This document shows, one piece after another, positions 9,126 to 17,526 of a stretch of 64,000 nucleotides of DNA. The stretch lies in assembly GCF_024721975.1 (NCBI RefSeq), contig NZ_JANQBB010000007.1, forward strand, positions 326,409 through 390,408, given 5' to 3'. Position 1 is the stretch's first letter; every line of letters starts with the position of its first letter. A program made the position numbers and the translations under genes. This stretch comes from Paenibacillus endoradicis. Its GTDB lineage: Bacteria > Bacillota > Bacilli > Paenibacillales > Paenibacillaceae. Below the pieces are notes generated by a model that worked only from the letters and a program-made list of their open reading frames with translations, had not been told where the DNA came from and made no database searches.

Positions 9126-9797
9126 ATGAATGAATTTGATTGGGGAGCATTTATAGAACCGATCTTAATTTCCATTAAAATAACAATAGTTGCGAGTATT
9201 ATTGTTTTTATATTAGCGATTATAGTGTCACGTCATATGAGTAGAGCGAAATTTCGCTGTAAATTAATTTTAGATACTTTCTTCATGATTCCATTAGTAT
9301 TACCTCCGACGGTAATTGGGTTCATTTTGCTATTTGCATTTGGTAAGAAAGGTTTTCTTGGTCAGTTGTCCGAGATTGTGTTCGGACAATCACTTGTATT
9401 TACATGGTGGGCAGGAGTTATTGCTGCTATAGTTGTAGCATTCCCTCTTGTGTATCAGACGATGAAGGCTGGATTTGATTCGATTGATTCTGATCTAGAG
9501 GCTGTTGCACGTTCACTAGGTGCTACAGAATGGCAAGTATTTCGCTACGTTGCACTGCCGCTGAATAAACGTATGTTAGTAGTAGCCTTTACTCTAGGAT
9601 TTGCAAGATCTTTAGGTGAATTTGGAGCAACGCTAATGCTTGCAGGTAATATTCCTGGACGAACACAGACGGTTGCAACTGCAATCTATGTAGCCATTGA
9701 TGCTGATCGGACGCTACTTGCTTTAGCGTGGGTTGCTATACTAATCATTTTCTCATTCATTATAATGTATTTTGTGCGCCAACCAGCTAAGTCATAG
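9126..9797 (+). CDS. modB: Molybdate ABC transporter permease
   Basis: Membrane subunit of the molybdate importer, 223 residues with about five membrane helices. The family's cytoplasmic coupling motif is present as EAVARSLGATEWQVFRYVALP, followed by GEFGATLMLAGNIPG. It starts 2 bases after the modA stop. The energising ATPase is missing from the locus, so the pair must borrow an ATPase encoded elsewhere, a state also known from Bacillus subtilis. Confidence 0.93.
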   Translation: MNEFDWGAFIEPILISIKITIVASIIVFILAIIVSRHMSRAKFRCKLILDTFFMIPLVLPPTVIGFILLFAFGKKGFLGQLSEIVFGQSLVFTWWAGVIAAIVVAFPLVYQTMKAGFDSIDSDLEAVARSLGATEWQVFRYVALPLNKRMLVVAFTLGFARSLGEFGATLMLAGNIPGRTQTVATAIYVAIDADRTLLALAWVAILIIFSFIIMYFVRQPAKS

Positions 9798-9870
9798 CTA
9801 CCGACAATACGGTAATAGTTGTTATTGCTTCAATGGTTATACCATATTATACTTAACTATTAACTTCACC

Positions 9871-9925
9871 GAGGATGATCAAAAGGCTCGCTCGTGATCG
9901 CGATGTATTACTTCATAGTTGTTTC
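9871..9925 (+). repeat. Fragment of the long palindromic element
   Basis: The segment starts GAGGATGATC and includes CTCGTGATCGCGATG, matching the left ~50 bp of the copies at 21.3-21.9 kb (GAGGTAGTTC, CTTGTGATCGCGATG). The tip and right half are not recognisable, so it looks like a decayed remnant. Confidence 0.5.
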
Positions 9926-9986
9926 GGCGGAGAATAGGGCATTCAGCAGAAGTTGAGAGATCATTCAAGAGAAATGGGGAGACGAA

Positions 9987-10766
9987 ATGAGCTACAAAAT
10001 TGCTTTCTTTGATATTGATGGAACGTTAGTAAATGAGGAAAAAGTTATTCCACAAGATACGATTGATGCTATTGCTGAGATGAAAGAAAAAGGGATAGAG
10101 CCAGTTATTGCGACAGGACGTGCACCATATTTCTTACAATCTTTGCTAGAGGCTGTAGGTATTGAATCTTATGTTTGCTTGAATGGAGCTCTTGCTGTAT
10201 ATAAAGGAGAAGTAATTTACCGTAATCCAATTGCACCTTCAACATTAGCGACATTAGTTGAACAATCTAAACTTCATGGACATGCTCTATGTTTTGAAGG
10301 GGAGTCACAATACTATACAGATCATGATGGGCATGAATATATGCTAGAATCAGTAGGTTCATTAAAAGTAGAATTGCCTAAAGTTAATGCTGATTTTTGG
10401 AAAGAAGAGCCAATCTATCAAATGTTCTTGCACACTTTAGCAGAGGATGAGCATTTGTATACATCTTTAGAAGATTCCGTTACATTCATTAGATGGCATG
10501 ATAAAGCATTGGATGTGCTACCAATTGGTGGTTCCAAAGCTAAAGGAATTGAAGCTATGCTGAACCAGCTTAACTTAACGGCAGAAGATGCAATCGCTTT
10601 TGGTGATAATTTGAATGATAAAGAAATGCTTGAATATGTCGGGTTTGGTGTTGCAATGGGAAATTCGCATCCTGATGTTATTCCATATGCTAACTTTGTA
10701 ACGACGCATGTGGATGAAAAGGGGATTCGTAATGGACTTATTAAAGCAGGTATACTAAATAAATAA
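9987..10766 (+). CDS. HAD-superfamily phosphatase, Cof/YidA type
   Basis: A soluble haloacid-dehalogenase-type hydrolase of class IIB, 259 residues, that usually dephosphorylates sugar phosphates or related metabolites. Motif I is FFDIDGTLV (nucleophile Asp near residue 8), motif II the TGR segment in IATGRAP, motif III Lys in GGSKAKGIEAML, and motif IV GDNLNDKEML. A large type-IIB cap lies between motifs II and III. It has a ribosome site GGGGAG before the ATG. Its substrate cannot be named from sequence. Confidence 0.9.
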   Translation: MSYKIAFFDIDGTLVNEEKVIPQDTIDAIAEMKEKGIEPVIATGRAPYFLQSLLEAVGIESYVCLNGALAVYKGEVIYRNPIAPSTLATLVEQSKLHGHALCFEGESQYYTDHDGHEYMLESVGSLKVELPKVNADFWKEEPIYQMFLHTLAEDEHLYTSLEDSVTFIRWHDKALDVLPIGGSKAKGIEAMLNQLNLTAEDAIAFGDNLNDKEMLEYVGFGVAMGNSHPDVIPYANFVTTHVDEKGIRNGLIKAGILNK

Positions 10767-10852
10767 AACAAAAATAATAGGCAAACGTTCACCAATAAGT
10801 AAGTGCGGGCGTACAATAACCTAACGATGCATAGACGTAGGAGGTTATGAAT

Positions 10853-11662
10853 GTGATCGTACTTACAACGGGCTCGATGGATGAGCTAAATATTGAGAAT
10901 TTGCCTTTAATTGAGCAAAATATTGTTCGATGGAAGATTGCAAGTAGAATGAATTATGAATACTCATCATTAGATGCTTTGTTATTTGAGTTAAAAATGA
11001 GGAGATATACTGTTGAAGCATCACATGCAATGTATGAGAGTGGAGCGCAATTTGCCGTGTTTTCGAATTCAAGATGTAATCCGCGCTATTGGAACAGAAC
11101 ACCTAACGGTGGATTTTTATTGCGAAGTGATGTAACTCCTGCTGATGCAATTCGAGATATATTTACTAATGGTGAACTATATGCGTTCGAATGCTCAGGA
11201 GCGATTATTATTTTGTATTACAAGGCTGTACTTGAAACAATTGGTGATCCTACTTTCAATTACTACTTCCAAGACTTGTTTTTACGGGAATGGCAGAAAG
11301 ATTATGATCTTCGTCTAGTATCAAGCTATGATCTTAATGATGTGTATCCAGGAGATGTATGTTATTTCCGTAATCCAGATTTTCATCCTCGTCATCCAGA
11401 ATGGCAAGGGGAGAATGCTGTAATGTTGGATAAAAATCTATACTTTGGTCATGGAGTAGGAATTCAAACGGGTCAAGGTATTATTGAAAATTTGAATCGT
11501 GCACGTCGACCATTTGCACGCCGTTCTGCATATCAAGAAAACCTTATTGTTCGACCTGATTTTGAAATGCTTCGTGACTTAATTATTCATGAGCAACGTA
11601 TAGCAATTGCAACAGGTCAGTTAGTGCTTGTGGACGTAAGAGAACTGCAAACCGCTCAATAA
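10853..11662 (+). CDS. tgl: Protein-glutamine gamma-glutamyltransferase (spore coat transglutaminase)
   Basis: Tgl cross-links spore coat proteins through glutamine-lysine isopeptide bonds in the mother cell. The 269-residue protein matches the Bacillus subtilis enzyme throughout; the catalytic cysteine is Cys114 in YAFECSGAIIILYY, and later segments such as YFRNPDF and WQGENAV with YFGHGVGI are conserved. The GTG at 10853 is preferred over the ATG at 10847: the TAGGAGG site ends at 10844, leaving 8 bases before GTG but only 2 before ATG. Its presence supports a spore former. A terminator follows. Confidence 0.93.
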   Translation: MIVLTTGSMDELNIENLPLIEQNIVRWKIASRMNYEYSSLDALLFELKMRRYTVEASHAMYESGAQFAVFSNSRCNPRYWNRTPNGGFLLRSDVTPADAIRDIFTNGELYAFECSGAIIILYYKAVLETIGDPTFNYYFQDLFLREWQKDYDLRLVSSYDLNDVYPGDVCYFRNPDFHPRHPEWQGENAVMLDKNLYFGHGVGIQTGQGIIENLNRARRPFARRSAYQENLIVRPDFEMLRDLIIHEQRIAIATGQLVLVDVRELQTAQ

Positions 11663-11691
11663 CGAATGATAATAAAAGTGTTAACAACAAT

Positions 11692-11727
11692 AAACGAGTC
11701 ATCCGACTAGGGATGACTCGTTTTGTT
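11692..11727. terminator. Terminator after tgl
   Basis: A 13-bp stem (11692-11704 with 11711-11723) is followed by a T-rich run. The AAAC flank on the left also lets it serve the convergent DUF4395 gene. Confidence 0.88.
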
Positions 11728-11809
11728 TGTATCCAAACTTAATTGTATACCCACATACCATTAATTATGAATAGAAGGATTATATAACCGTTCATTCGAT
11801 AAGCACATA

Positions 11810-12238
11810 CTATTGTGACTTGATGTTTTTACGCAGTGCTTGATATTTCTTGTATTGGTAATAGATTGTGCAACCAATGCAATAACCCATTAGTGCGCTA
11901 AGTGCCGCTAATCCCATCAAACCTGCGACAATGTAAGAAGCTGTTATCCAGTTTAGCGAAAGACATATTAGTGATATTGATAGAAATGTAATACCTAATG
12001 AAAGATTAAATTTCTGTAACTCAGCTGCTTCCGTTTCTTTTTTTCCATAAATCTTTTGGGCAATAGGTTCCAATATAATAACGAACGTATTAGCACCTGA
12101 ACCGAGTAATCTCGTCATAACTTGAATAAGCCATACGATCGCGATTAGCCAAGGCATTTGTGCAATGATCGCGATTAACAATGTGATGACAATTCCGATC
12201 TGATTGCTTCTTACTTTAGCAATAGGCACTTCATTCAT
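11810..12238 (-). CDS. DUF4395-family membrane protein
   Basis: A 142-residue membrane protein with about four hydrophobic segments. The sequence starts IAKVRSNQIGI, typical of DUF4395, and carries a Cys-x-x-Cys pair near the end in GYCIGCTIYYQYKK; this pair is characteristic of the family, and its role is not known. It begins 19 bases after the cyclophilin stop with a GAGGAG site 9 bases before the ATG, so the two are likely cotranscribed. Confidence 0.8.
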   Translation of the reverse strand: MNEVPIAKVRSNQIGIVITLLIAIIAQMPWLIAIVWLIQVMTRLLGSGANTFVIILEPIAQKIYGKKETEAAELQKFNLSLGITFLSISLICLSLNWITASYIVAGLMGLAALSALMGYCIGCTIYYQYKKYQALRKNIKSQ

Positions 12239-12257
12239 ACCGGTAATCTCCTCTCAT

Positions 12258-12941
12258 CTACATTTTTTCTGGTTCTGCTAGATCTAACCCCTTCGTATCA
12301 ACTGTTACTTTAGTCATTACTAGCGGTTCTAGAGGTAGATCACTTTTATCACGTTTTTGCGATACAATCTCATCAACTACATCTAAGCCCTCTGTTACCA
12401 TGCCAAAAGTAGCGTATAGACCATCAAGACTTGTTACATTCGCATTATCTGCGTGAACGATGAAAAACTGAGAACCTGCACTATCCATGCTGTGTCCACC
12501 GCGTGCCATGGAAATGACACCACGTGTATGTTTTAAGTTATTCTCAAAACCATTTTTAGTAAATTCGCCTTTAATACTGTATCCTGGATTACCCATCCCA
12601 GTACCTAGTGGATCCCCACCTTGAATCATAAATCCTGGAATGACACGGTGGAATATAAGTCCATCGTAAAAACCTTGTTGCACTAGAGAAACAAAGTTGT
12701 TTACAGTATTTGGAGCAATTTCAGGGTATAGTTCGAGCTTAATAATTCCGCCGTTACTCATTTCGATCGTAACTTCAGGATGTTGACTTGAATCCAAGAG
12801 CTCAAGTTTAGGTGTAGGAGTAGGTGTAGCAGTATTAGAACCGGTGCTTCCTTGGTTATTACTGTTGTTAGTCGTTTGCTCCCCACATGCACTAAGAACA
12901 AGTAACATTACTAGTAATACAGTTATACTTTTGAATTTCAT
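12258..12941 (-). CDS. Peptidyl-prolyl cis-trans isomerase lipoprotein, cyclophilin type
   Basis: A secreted, lipid-anchored cyclophilin of 227 residues that should speed proline isomerisation outside the membrane. It has a signal peptide ending in lipobox LSAC, a Ser/Thr/Asn/Pro-rich linker, and a single cyclophilin domain with FHRVIPGFMIQGGDP and SAGSQFFIVH, the conserved Arg and Gln active-site regions. The ATG at 12941 has AAAGGAG upstream; an in-frame ATG 105 bases earlier lies in the divergent promoter area and has no site. Its operon partner is the DUF4395 gene. Confidence 0.93.
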   Translation of the reverse strand: MKFKSITVLLVMLLVLSACGEQTTNNSNNQGSTGSNTATPTPTPKLELLDSSQHPEVTIEMSNGGIIKLELYPEIAPNTVNNFVSLVQQGFYDGLIFHRVIPGFMIQGGDPLGTGMGNPGYSIKGEFTKNGFENNLKHTRGVISMARGGHSMDSAGSQFFIVHADNANVTSLDGLYATFGMVTEGLDVVDEIVSQKRDKSDLPLEPLVMTKVTVDTKGLDLAEPEKM

Positions 12942-13096
12942 TGAGTATTCTCCTTTATGTATATGCTTAACTAGTATTTTAACACATATTAGTATTCCGT
13001 TCCTAATGCAGTTATATGACCATGGCGAAACTTGTTTCATTCTCATATCTTATTATGAAGCATTATGAAGCTAATGTGAAAGGAGACGGGTCGCCT

Positions 13097-13888
13097 ATGT
13101 TTAATTTTCATTGGGGAAGGCAAATGCGAATAACTGCTAAACGGCGTGGTCGGAAGGCAGATAAAATGATCAAAACTAGAATTTTGTTGAGTAATAGTTA
13201 TATAAGGAGTCATATCCCTGTAACGAAGACTTATTCTCATTCAACGTTAAAATTAATGCTATTAAAATATGGGATGGTATATATAAAACCCAAAAACGGT
13301 TCACTTGGTAGAGGAGTTATTCGAGTAACGAGAAAAAATGGCAGATATATTAGCCATTCAGGTATGACCATATCTTCATATGCAACTTTTGAGGGATTGT
13401 CGCATGCACTGTCACGTCAAATAAAAGGTGAAATATATATCGTACAGAAAGGGATACATTCTCTTCGTCATCAAGGCAGATTATTCGACTTTCGTGTAGT
13501 TGTACAGCGTAGTCCTAATGGGGGATTTGAAGTAACAGGAATAGCGGGTCGTATCTCGCAACGTGGTCGTGTCGTAAGTAATGGAGGTGGTGGAGGAGCT
13601 GTAGGTACAATAGATAGCTTATTGTCACCAAGACAACTGAGCATTGTCATCCCAAAAATTGAGAAGTTAAGTTTAGCAGTCATGCATCAAGTTCGTAAAC
13701 ATTTCAGAGGACAAAATGAGATTGGAATTGATATCGCAATTGATCAACATCTTCGTCCTTGGATTGTCGAGTTTAATACTCATCCAGATCATCGGATGTT
13801 CGTTATAATGCGTGATCGAGTGGTATTAGCGAGGATTATTCATTATGGGGCTAGATATGGGAAACGCTACAGGCTAAATCTTTACTGA
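13097..13888 (+). CDS. YheC/YheD family ATP-grasp protein
   Basis: A 263-residue protein of the YheC/YheD group, ATP-grasp relatives associated with the spore coat in Bacillus. ATP-grasp marks include YIKPKNGSLGRGVIRV (nucleotide-binding Lys and glycine loop), the DFRVVVQ strand, and near the end IGIDIAID with VEFNTHPD, the metal-binding region. The ATG at 13097 follows AAAGGAG, though with 11-base spacing; an in-frame upstream ATG at 13016 overlaps the divergent promoter and lacks a site. No ligase substrate is known for the family, so its function is open. Confidence 0.85.
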   Translation: MFNFHWGRQMRITAKRRGRKADKMIKTRILLSNSYIRSHIPVTKTYSHSTLKLMLLKYGMVYIKPKNGSLGRGVIRVTRKNGRYISHSGMTISSYATFEGLSHALSRQIKGEIYIVQKGIHSLRHQGRLFDFRVVVQRSPNGGFEVTGIAGRISQRGRVVSNGGGGGAVGTIDSLLSPRQLSIVIPKIEKLSLAVMHQVRKHFRGQNEIGIDIAIDQHLRPWIVEFNTHPDHRMFVIMRDRVVLARIIHYGARYGKRYRLNLY

Positions 13889-13890
13889 TA

Positions 13891-13962
13891 GAGGAAGTTC
13901 AGTAAGCAGACTTTGATAACGATGAGTATGGTTAGGTAGCGTAATTGATATCAAAGTGAAAG
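13891..13962 (+). repeat. Mini version of the long palindromic element
   Basis: It begins GAGGAAGTTC and contains CAGACTTTGATAACGATGA, as in the copy at 52.8 kb. Then, after about 30 bases, it closes with TATCAAAGT (13949-13957), the inverted partner of ACTTTGATA (13910-13918). It looks like an internally deleted derivative that kept a short stem. Confidence 0.6.
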
Positions 13963-13967
13963 AAAAA

Positions 13968-14015
13968 TACGCCAACTGATGATGAGGGAAGTTATCCTCT
14001 TATTAGTTGGCGTAT
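13968..14015. terminator. Bidirectional terminator between YheC/D gene and ytxJ
   Basis: An 11-bp outer stem (13968-13978 with 14005-14015) encloses an imperfect inner stem around GAGG/CCTC. It sits between two converging genes. Confidence 0.75.
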
Positions 14016-14032
14016 TATATGTTAGTACGTAA

Positions 14033-14371
14033 TTAATCTAGTACTGCAGCGATATGTGCTTTCGTTACAGACCAATGAGTAGCACTCCATACTTTTTCTT
14101 TCTTATCAAGCATCATAACTTGAGGTGATTCATGCTTGATGCCTGTATCTTCTGCAATTTGTAGAGAAATTGGACGAGATTCAATAACTTTTACCATTAG
14201 ATATTCTACGTCCTCACGAGGTTTGTCGGACAAATATTTGTTGAATTCATCATGAGCATTAGCACTTACAGGACATGTTGTACTATGTTTTAGTATGACG
14301 ATTGGGTGGTCATTTGAACGCTCAAATGCTTCTTCCCATTGTTGTTGTGATGTGATTTCATTGTATGTCAT
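14033..14371 (-). CDS. ytxJ: Bacillithiol-system redox protein YtxJ
   Basis: A 112-residue thioredoxin-fold protein of the monothiol YtxJ family, proposed to remove bacillithiol from modified proteins. The single active-site cysteine sits in HSTTCPVS near residue 33, where thioredoxin has CxxC. The cis-proline region is HESPQVMML. The ATG at 14371 follows AAAGGAG. This family marks bacillithiol-using Firmicutes. Confidence 0.9.
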   Translation of the reverse strand: MTYNEITSQQQWEEAFERSNDHPIVILKHSTTCPVSANAHDEFNKYLSDKPREDVEYLMVKVIESRPISLQIAEDTGIKHESPQVMMLDKKEKVWSATHWSVTKAHIAAVLD

Positions 14372-14471
14372 TATATTCTCTCCTTTAATGTGAAATAGTA
14401 TATGTACATTATATCTCTATTCATTCGCAAGCGCCAACGTTCGACGAATATAAAAAACTTGATAACAGGTA

Positions 14472-14500
14472 TTGCAAAAAACAAATGATAGCTTTATAAT
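14472..14500 (+). promoter_or_regulatory. SigA-type promoter of the TetR gene
   Basis: TTGCAA (14472-14477) and a perfect TATAAT (14495-14500) are separated by 17 bases. Transcription would start near 14507, so the 23-bp dyad at 14510-14532 lies directly over the first transcribed bases. Confidence 0.75.
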
Positions 14501-14509
14501 AAGACCAGT

Positions 14510-14532
14510 TGACCGATAATGGATTTTGGTCA
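14510..14532. promoter_or_regulatory. Candidate TetR operator 1
   Basis: A dyad of the form TGACC-N13-GGTCA, 23 bp long, immediately downstream of the -10 hexamer of the regulator gene. The same architecture recurs at 15244-15266 before the neighbouring membrane-protein gene, which suggests one regulator acting on both. The assignment to this TetR protein is inferred. Confidence 0.65.
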
Positions 14533-14579
14533 CAAGGTCAACTAGTCAACTAGTCATAAAGTCAGATAGTCACTTAGTC
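14532..14579 (+). repeat. Degenerate 8-bp tandem repeat in a 5' leader
   Basis: Six consecutive octamers each end in GTC, five of them in AGTC: ACAAGGTC, AACTAGTC twice, ATAAAGTC, AGATAGTC and ACTTAGTC. The register is exact over 48 bp. It lies between the candidate operator and the ribosome site of the TetR gene, within the predicted untranslated leader. Confidence 0.75.
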
Positions 14580-14642
14580 ATTAGAGTTCAAGACAAATAT
14601 ATAAACTCTTGAAATCATAGTTCAGTAAGTGGAGGTGATAAC

Positions 14643-15218
14643 GTGTCCATTGATAGACGATCATTAATTGTAGATGCCGCTTCAAAGTCATTCTCTTTAT
14701 TTGGATATAAAGGAACGACAATGGAACAAGTAGCCAAAATAGCTAATGTTGGTAAAGGTACAATCTATACGTTTTTTGCTAACAAAGAAGAATTATTTCA
14801 AGAGGTAATGAACAAATTATTGTTAGAGATGAAGTATGTTGCTGAAAGAGTAATAAGTGATGAGCGTTCATTTTTTGATAATTTAACTGAAGCATTGAAT
14901 GAGCTTCTCGAATTCCGCAAAGATCATGAATTAGCACTGAAATTAACTCAAGAAGTAAGAGAAATTGGTACACCTATGGCGAATGAGGCATTAGTACAGA
15001 TGGAGCAGGTAATCATTGAGCATATTGCAAGCAAAATAGAGCATGCTATTAATCGTAATGAGATTAAAGCCTGTGATACTCAAATGACCGCATTTGTCAT
15101 GTTTCGATTATATACTGCCCTTGCTGTAGAGTGGAGTGCAAAGCACGAAACATTGCAAAAGCAGGAAATCGCACAACGATTACGGTTTTACTTGGAGAAG
15201 GGCTTGGCTATCTCATAG
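14643..15218 (+). CDS. TetR-family transcriptional regulator
   Basis: A 191-residue dimeric repressor with an N-terminal TetR helix-turn-helix: FSLFGYKGTTMEQVAKIANV followed by GKGTIYTFFANKEELF, residues ~14-52. The helical C-terminal ligand domain is not diagnostic of a ligand. GTG at 14643 follows GGAGGTGATAAC, a near-ideal site. The gene lies 79 bp upstream of a YhgE-type gene, the same pairing as yhgD-yhgE in Bacillus, so it probably controls that gene and itself through the paired TGACC-N13-GGTCA dyads. Confidence 0.92.
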   Translation: MSIDRRSLIVDAASKSFSLFGYKGTTMEQVAKIANVGKGTIYTFFANKEELFQEVMNKLLLEMKYVAERVISDERSFFDNLTEALNELLEFRKDHELALKLTQEVREIGTPMANEALVQMEQVIIEHIASKIEHAINRNEIKACDTQMTAFVMFRLYTALAVEWSAKHETLQKQEIAQRLRFYLEKGLAIS

Positions 15219-15243
15219 AGAGGCCTTTTCTTTTCAAATAAAA

Positions 15244-15266
15244 TGACCAATTGAGGAAAATGGTCA
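15244..15266. promoter_or_regulatory. Candidate TetR operator 2
   Basis: A 23-bp dyad TGACC-N13-GGTCA with the same spacing as the one before the TetR gene, 31 bases before the YhgE-type start codon. A possible -10 hexamer, TAAAAT (15239-15244), touches its left edge. Confidence 0.65.
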
Positions 15267-15297
15267 GTTAGACAATAAATTTAGAGGTGAATGAAGA

Positions 15298-17298
15298 ATG
15301 TCGAGAAATAGTCAAATCGGTTCTGAATTTAGCAGTATCGTTCGGAACAAAAAAGTTGTAATACCAGTCATAGCAGTAATGTTAATTCCTCTGCTATATT
15401 CTGCATTATTTTTAGGAGCATTTTGGGATCCATATGCTAAGTTAGACAAAATTCCAGTAGCGATTGTTAACGAAGATGCTGGAGCAGAGTTAAACGGAGA
15501 GCAAATGAAAATTGGTGACGAGTTTGTCGATCAATTGAAAGAGTCGGGAGACTTCAATTATGAGTTTGTAACTAAGCAAGAAGCAGTAGCGGGACTTAAA
15601 GATAATTATTATTATATAATGATTCAAATTCCTCAAAAATTTTCTGAGCAAGCAATTTCCTTAGTGGGTGATAATCCCGAGCAGGCAGAATTGATTTATA
15701 CGCCTAATGAAGGATATAACTTCTTAGCAGGTCAGATTGGCGGTACTGCCGCAGCCCAGATGACAACATTGCTTAATCAACAAATATCAAAAACATATGT
15801 TACTTCTATATATGAACAAATAGGGGTAGCGCTTGAAGGTATCGAAGCAGCAAGTGAAGGGGCTCACAAAATAGCTGATGGTACGGATTCAGCTAAGGCA
15901 GGTGCAACTAAGTTACTTGCAGGCCAACAAACGTTAGCAGATGGTTTAATTGAATTACAGACTGGTGCTACTCAATTAAATACTGCTGGTACGCAATTAT
16001 CTAGCGGACTTGGTACTTTGCAAACTGGTGGTAAAAATCTAAGTAGCGGGATGTCCCAATTAACTGAAGGAGCACAAACCTTGAATGGTGGTATTTCTCA
16101 GTTAGCAAAACAATATGCAAGCTTAGATACTGGTCTTAACGATATTAGTGAAGGTACAACAGCATTGAAGCAAGGTGCAATGCAATTACAAGCAGGTTTA
16201 CAGCAATTAGCAAGTCAGAGTAGTGACTTGGCAGGTAGTGCCTCATTCCAACAATTATTAGCTGGTAGTGAACAATTGGTTAATGGCTTGTTGGCGCAAG
16301 AACAAGGTGAGAATCAATTAATAGCTGGTTCCTCGCAAGTAGTTAATGGATTGAGTGGCTTGTCAACGGGATCAAATCAATTAGTTACGAAACTAACTGA
16401 AGCTAAGCAAGGTGCTAATCAATTGGCAACAGGGATTACTTCTGCAAAAGAGGGATCTACTCAATTAGCAGCAGGTCTACAGTCACTTAAAGGTTCTAGT
16501 GATAAATTCGTATCAGGTAGTAAGGAATTGGTTGCCGGAAATAAGGAATTAGTTACAGGTTTAACAACGCTTGATGAAGGAGCGAATGAACTTGCAACAA
16601 AATTAGGTGACGCTAATGGAGAATCACTTAATCTTACATTAACTGAGCAGATGAAGGATCAATTCGTTGAACCAGTCGTATTAACGACAAGTTCTTATTC
16701 TAATGTACCTAACTACGGTACAGGATTTGCTCCTTACTTTATTTCACTGGGATTATATGTAGGATGTATGTTGCTTACTGTTGTATATTCTATGAGAGAA
16801 CCATCATTGAAACCACATAGTGGTAGAAGTTGGTATACTGGTAAAACAGCTGTTGTTGGTTTAATCGCTATTCTTCAAGCATTAATCCTTGGTGCATCTA
16901 TTTTACCAATTCTTGATCTGGAAGTAGTGAATCTTGGAGCATTCTTCTTATTCGCAATTATTACGAGTTTGACTTATATGATGTTAATTCAATTGTTATG
17001 TGTGACAATGGACAATGTTGGTAGATTTATTGCAATTGTGTTGCTAATTCTTCAACTAACTAGTTCAGCTGGAACATTCCCAATTGAACTTGTACCAAAT
17101 TGGTTACAAGCGATTAATCCTTTCTTACCGATGACGTATACGGTGACAGGATTCAAACAAGCTATTTCTAGTGGTGATATGGATATGTTCTGGAGTAGTG
17201 TATGGCCATTGTTAGCGTTAATGATTGGATGTTCAATTTTAAGCTACATTTACATGAATGTAAGTTTCAAAAAGAAGTTTCAAAACGTAACAGAATAG
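15298..17298 (+). CDS. yhgE: YhgE/Pip-family membrane protein
   Basis: A 666-residue integral membrane protein of the YhgE/Pip family, related to ABC-2 type permeases and to the phage infection protein. One membrane helix near residue 20 is followed by a large extracellular part with the family segment KIPVAIVNEDAGAELNG. The middle, about residues 170-460, is a long run of imperfect repeats of the pattern L-x2-G-x3-L. Five to six membrane helices follow from about residue 480. Substrate and function are not established. The TetR gene upstream suggests inducible expression in response to some compound, perhaps in export or envelope stress. Confidence 0.88.
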   Translation: MSRNSQIGSEFSSIVRNKKVVIPVIAVMLIPLLYSALFLGAFWDPYAKLDKIPVAIVNEDAGAELNGEQMKIGDEFVDQLKESGDFNYEFVTKQEAVAGLKDNYYYIMIQIPQKFSEQAISLVGDNPEQAELIYTPNEGYNFLAGQIGGTAAAQMTTLLNQQISKTYVTSIYEQIGVALEGIEAASEGAHKIADGTDSAKAGATKLLAGQQTLADGLIELQTGATQLNTAGTQLSSGLGTLQTGGKNLSSGMSQLTEGAQTLNGGISQLAKQYASLDTGLNDISEGTTALKQGAMQLQAGLQQLASQSSDLAGSASFQQLLAGSEQLVNGLLAQEQGENQLIAGSSQVVNGLSGLSTGSNQLVTKLTEAKQGANQLATGITSAKEGSTQLAAGLQSLKGSSDKFVSGSKELVAGNKELVTGLTTLDEGANELATKLGDANGESLNLTLTEQMKDQFVEPVVLTTSSYSNVPNYGTGFAPYFISLGLYVGCMLLTVVYSMREPSLKPHSGRSWYTGKTAVVGLIAILQALILGASILPILDLEVVNLGAFFLFAIITSLTYMMLIQLLCVTMDNVGRFIAIVLLILQLTSSAGTFPIELVPNWLQAINPFLPMTYTVTGFKQAISSGDMDMFWSSVWPLLALMIGCSILSYIYMNVSFKKKFQNVTE

Positions 17299-17311
17299 AT
17301 TATTGAGAATT

Positions 17312-17352
17312 CTCATCTCGGGTAGTGCATACTGCTCGAGATGAGTTTTTTT
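17312..17352 (+). terminator. Terminator after the YhgE-type gene
   Basis: A 9-bp stem CTCATCTCG/CGAGATGAG (17312-17320 with 17337-17345) is followed by seven T residues. Confidence 0.85.
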
Positions 17353-17526
17353 GTGGGAAATAGTATTAATATGAAAAAATGGATGGCATTTTATAGATAC
17401 GATACATGGTTTTGATGATTTATGTAGAAATTAAGTAAATATAGATGGTAGATGTCTAATAATGAACACAAAAAGATGATAATCATGTATAATCACCTTA
17501 ATTGTAAAGTTAAAGGAGTCAAAGAA

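Noticed and set aside
10418..10816. 132-codon open frame on the minus strand
   Set aside because: It lies antisense to the HAD phosphatase gene, whose motifs are complete, and has no ribosome site or family features.
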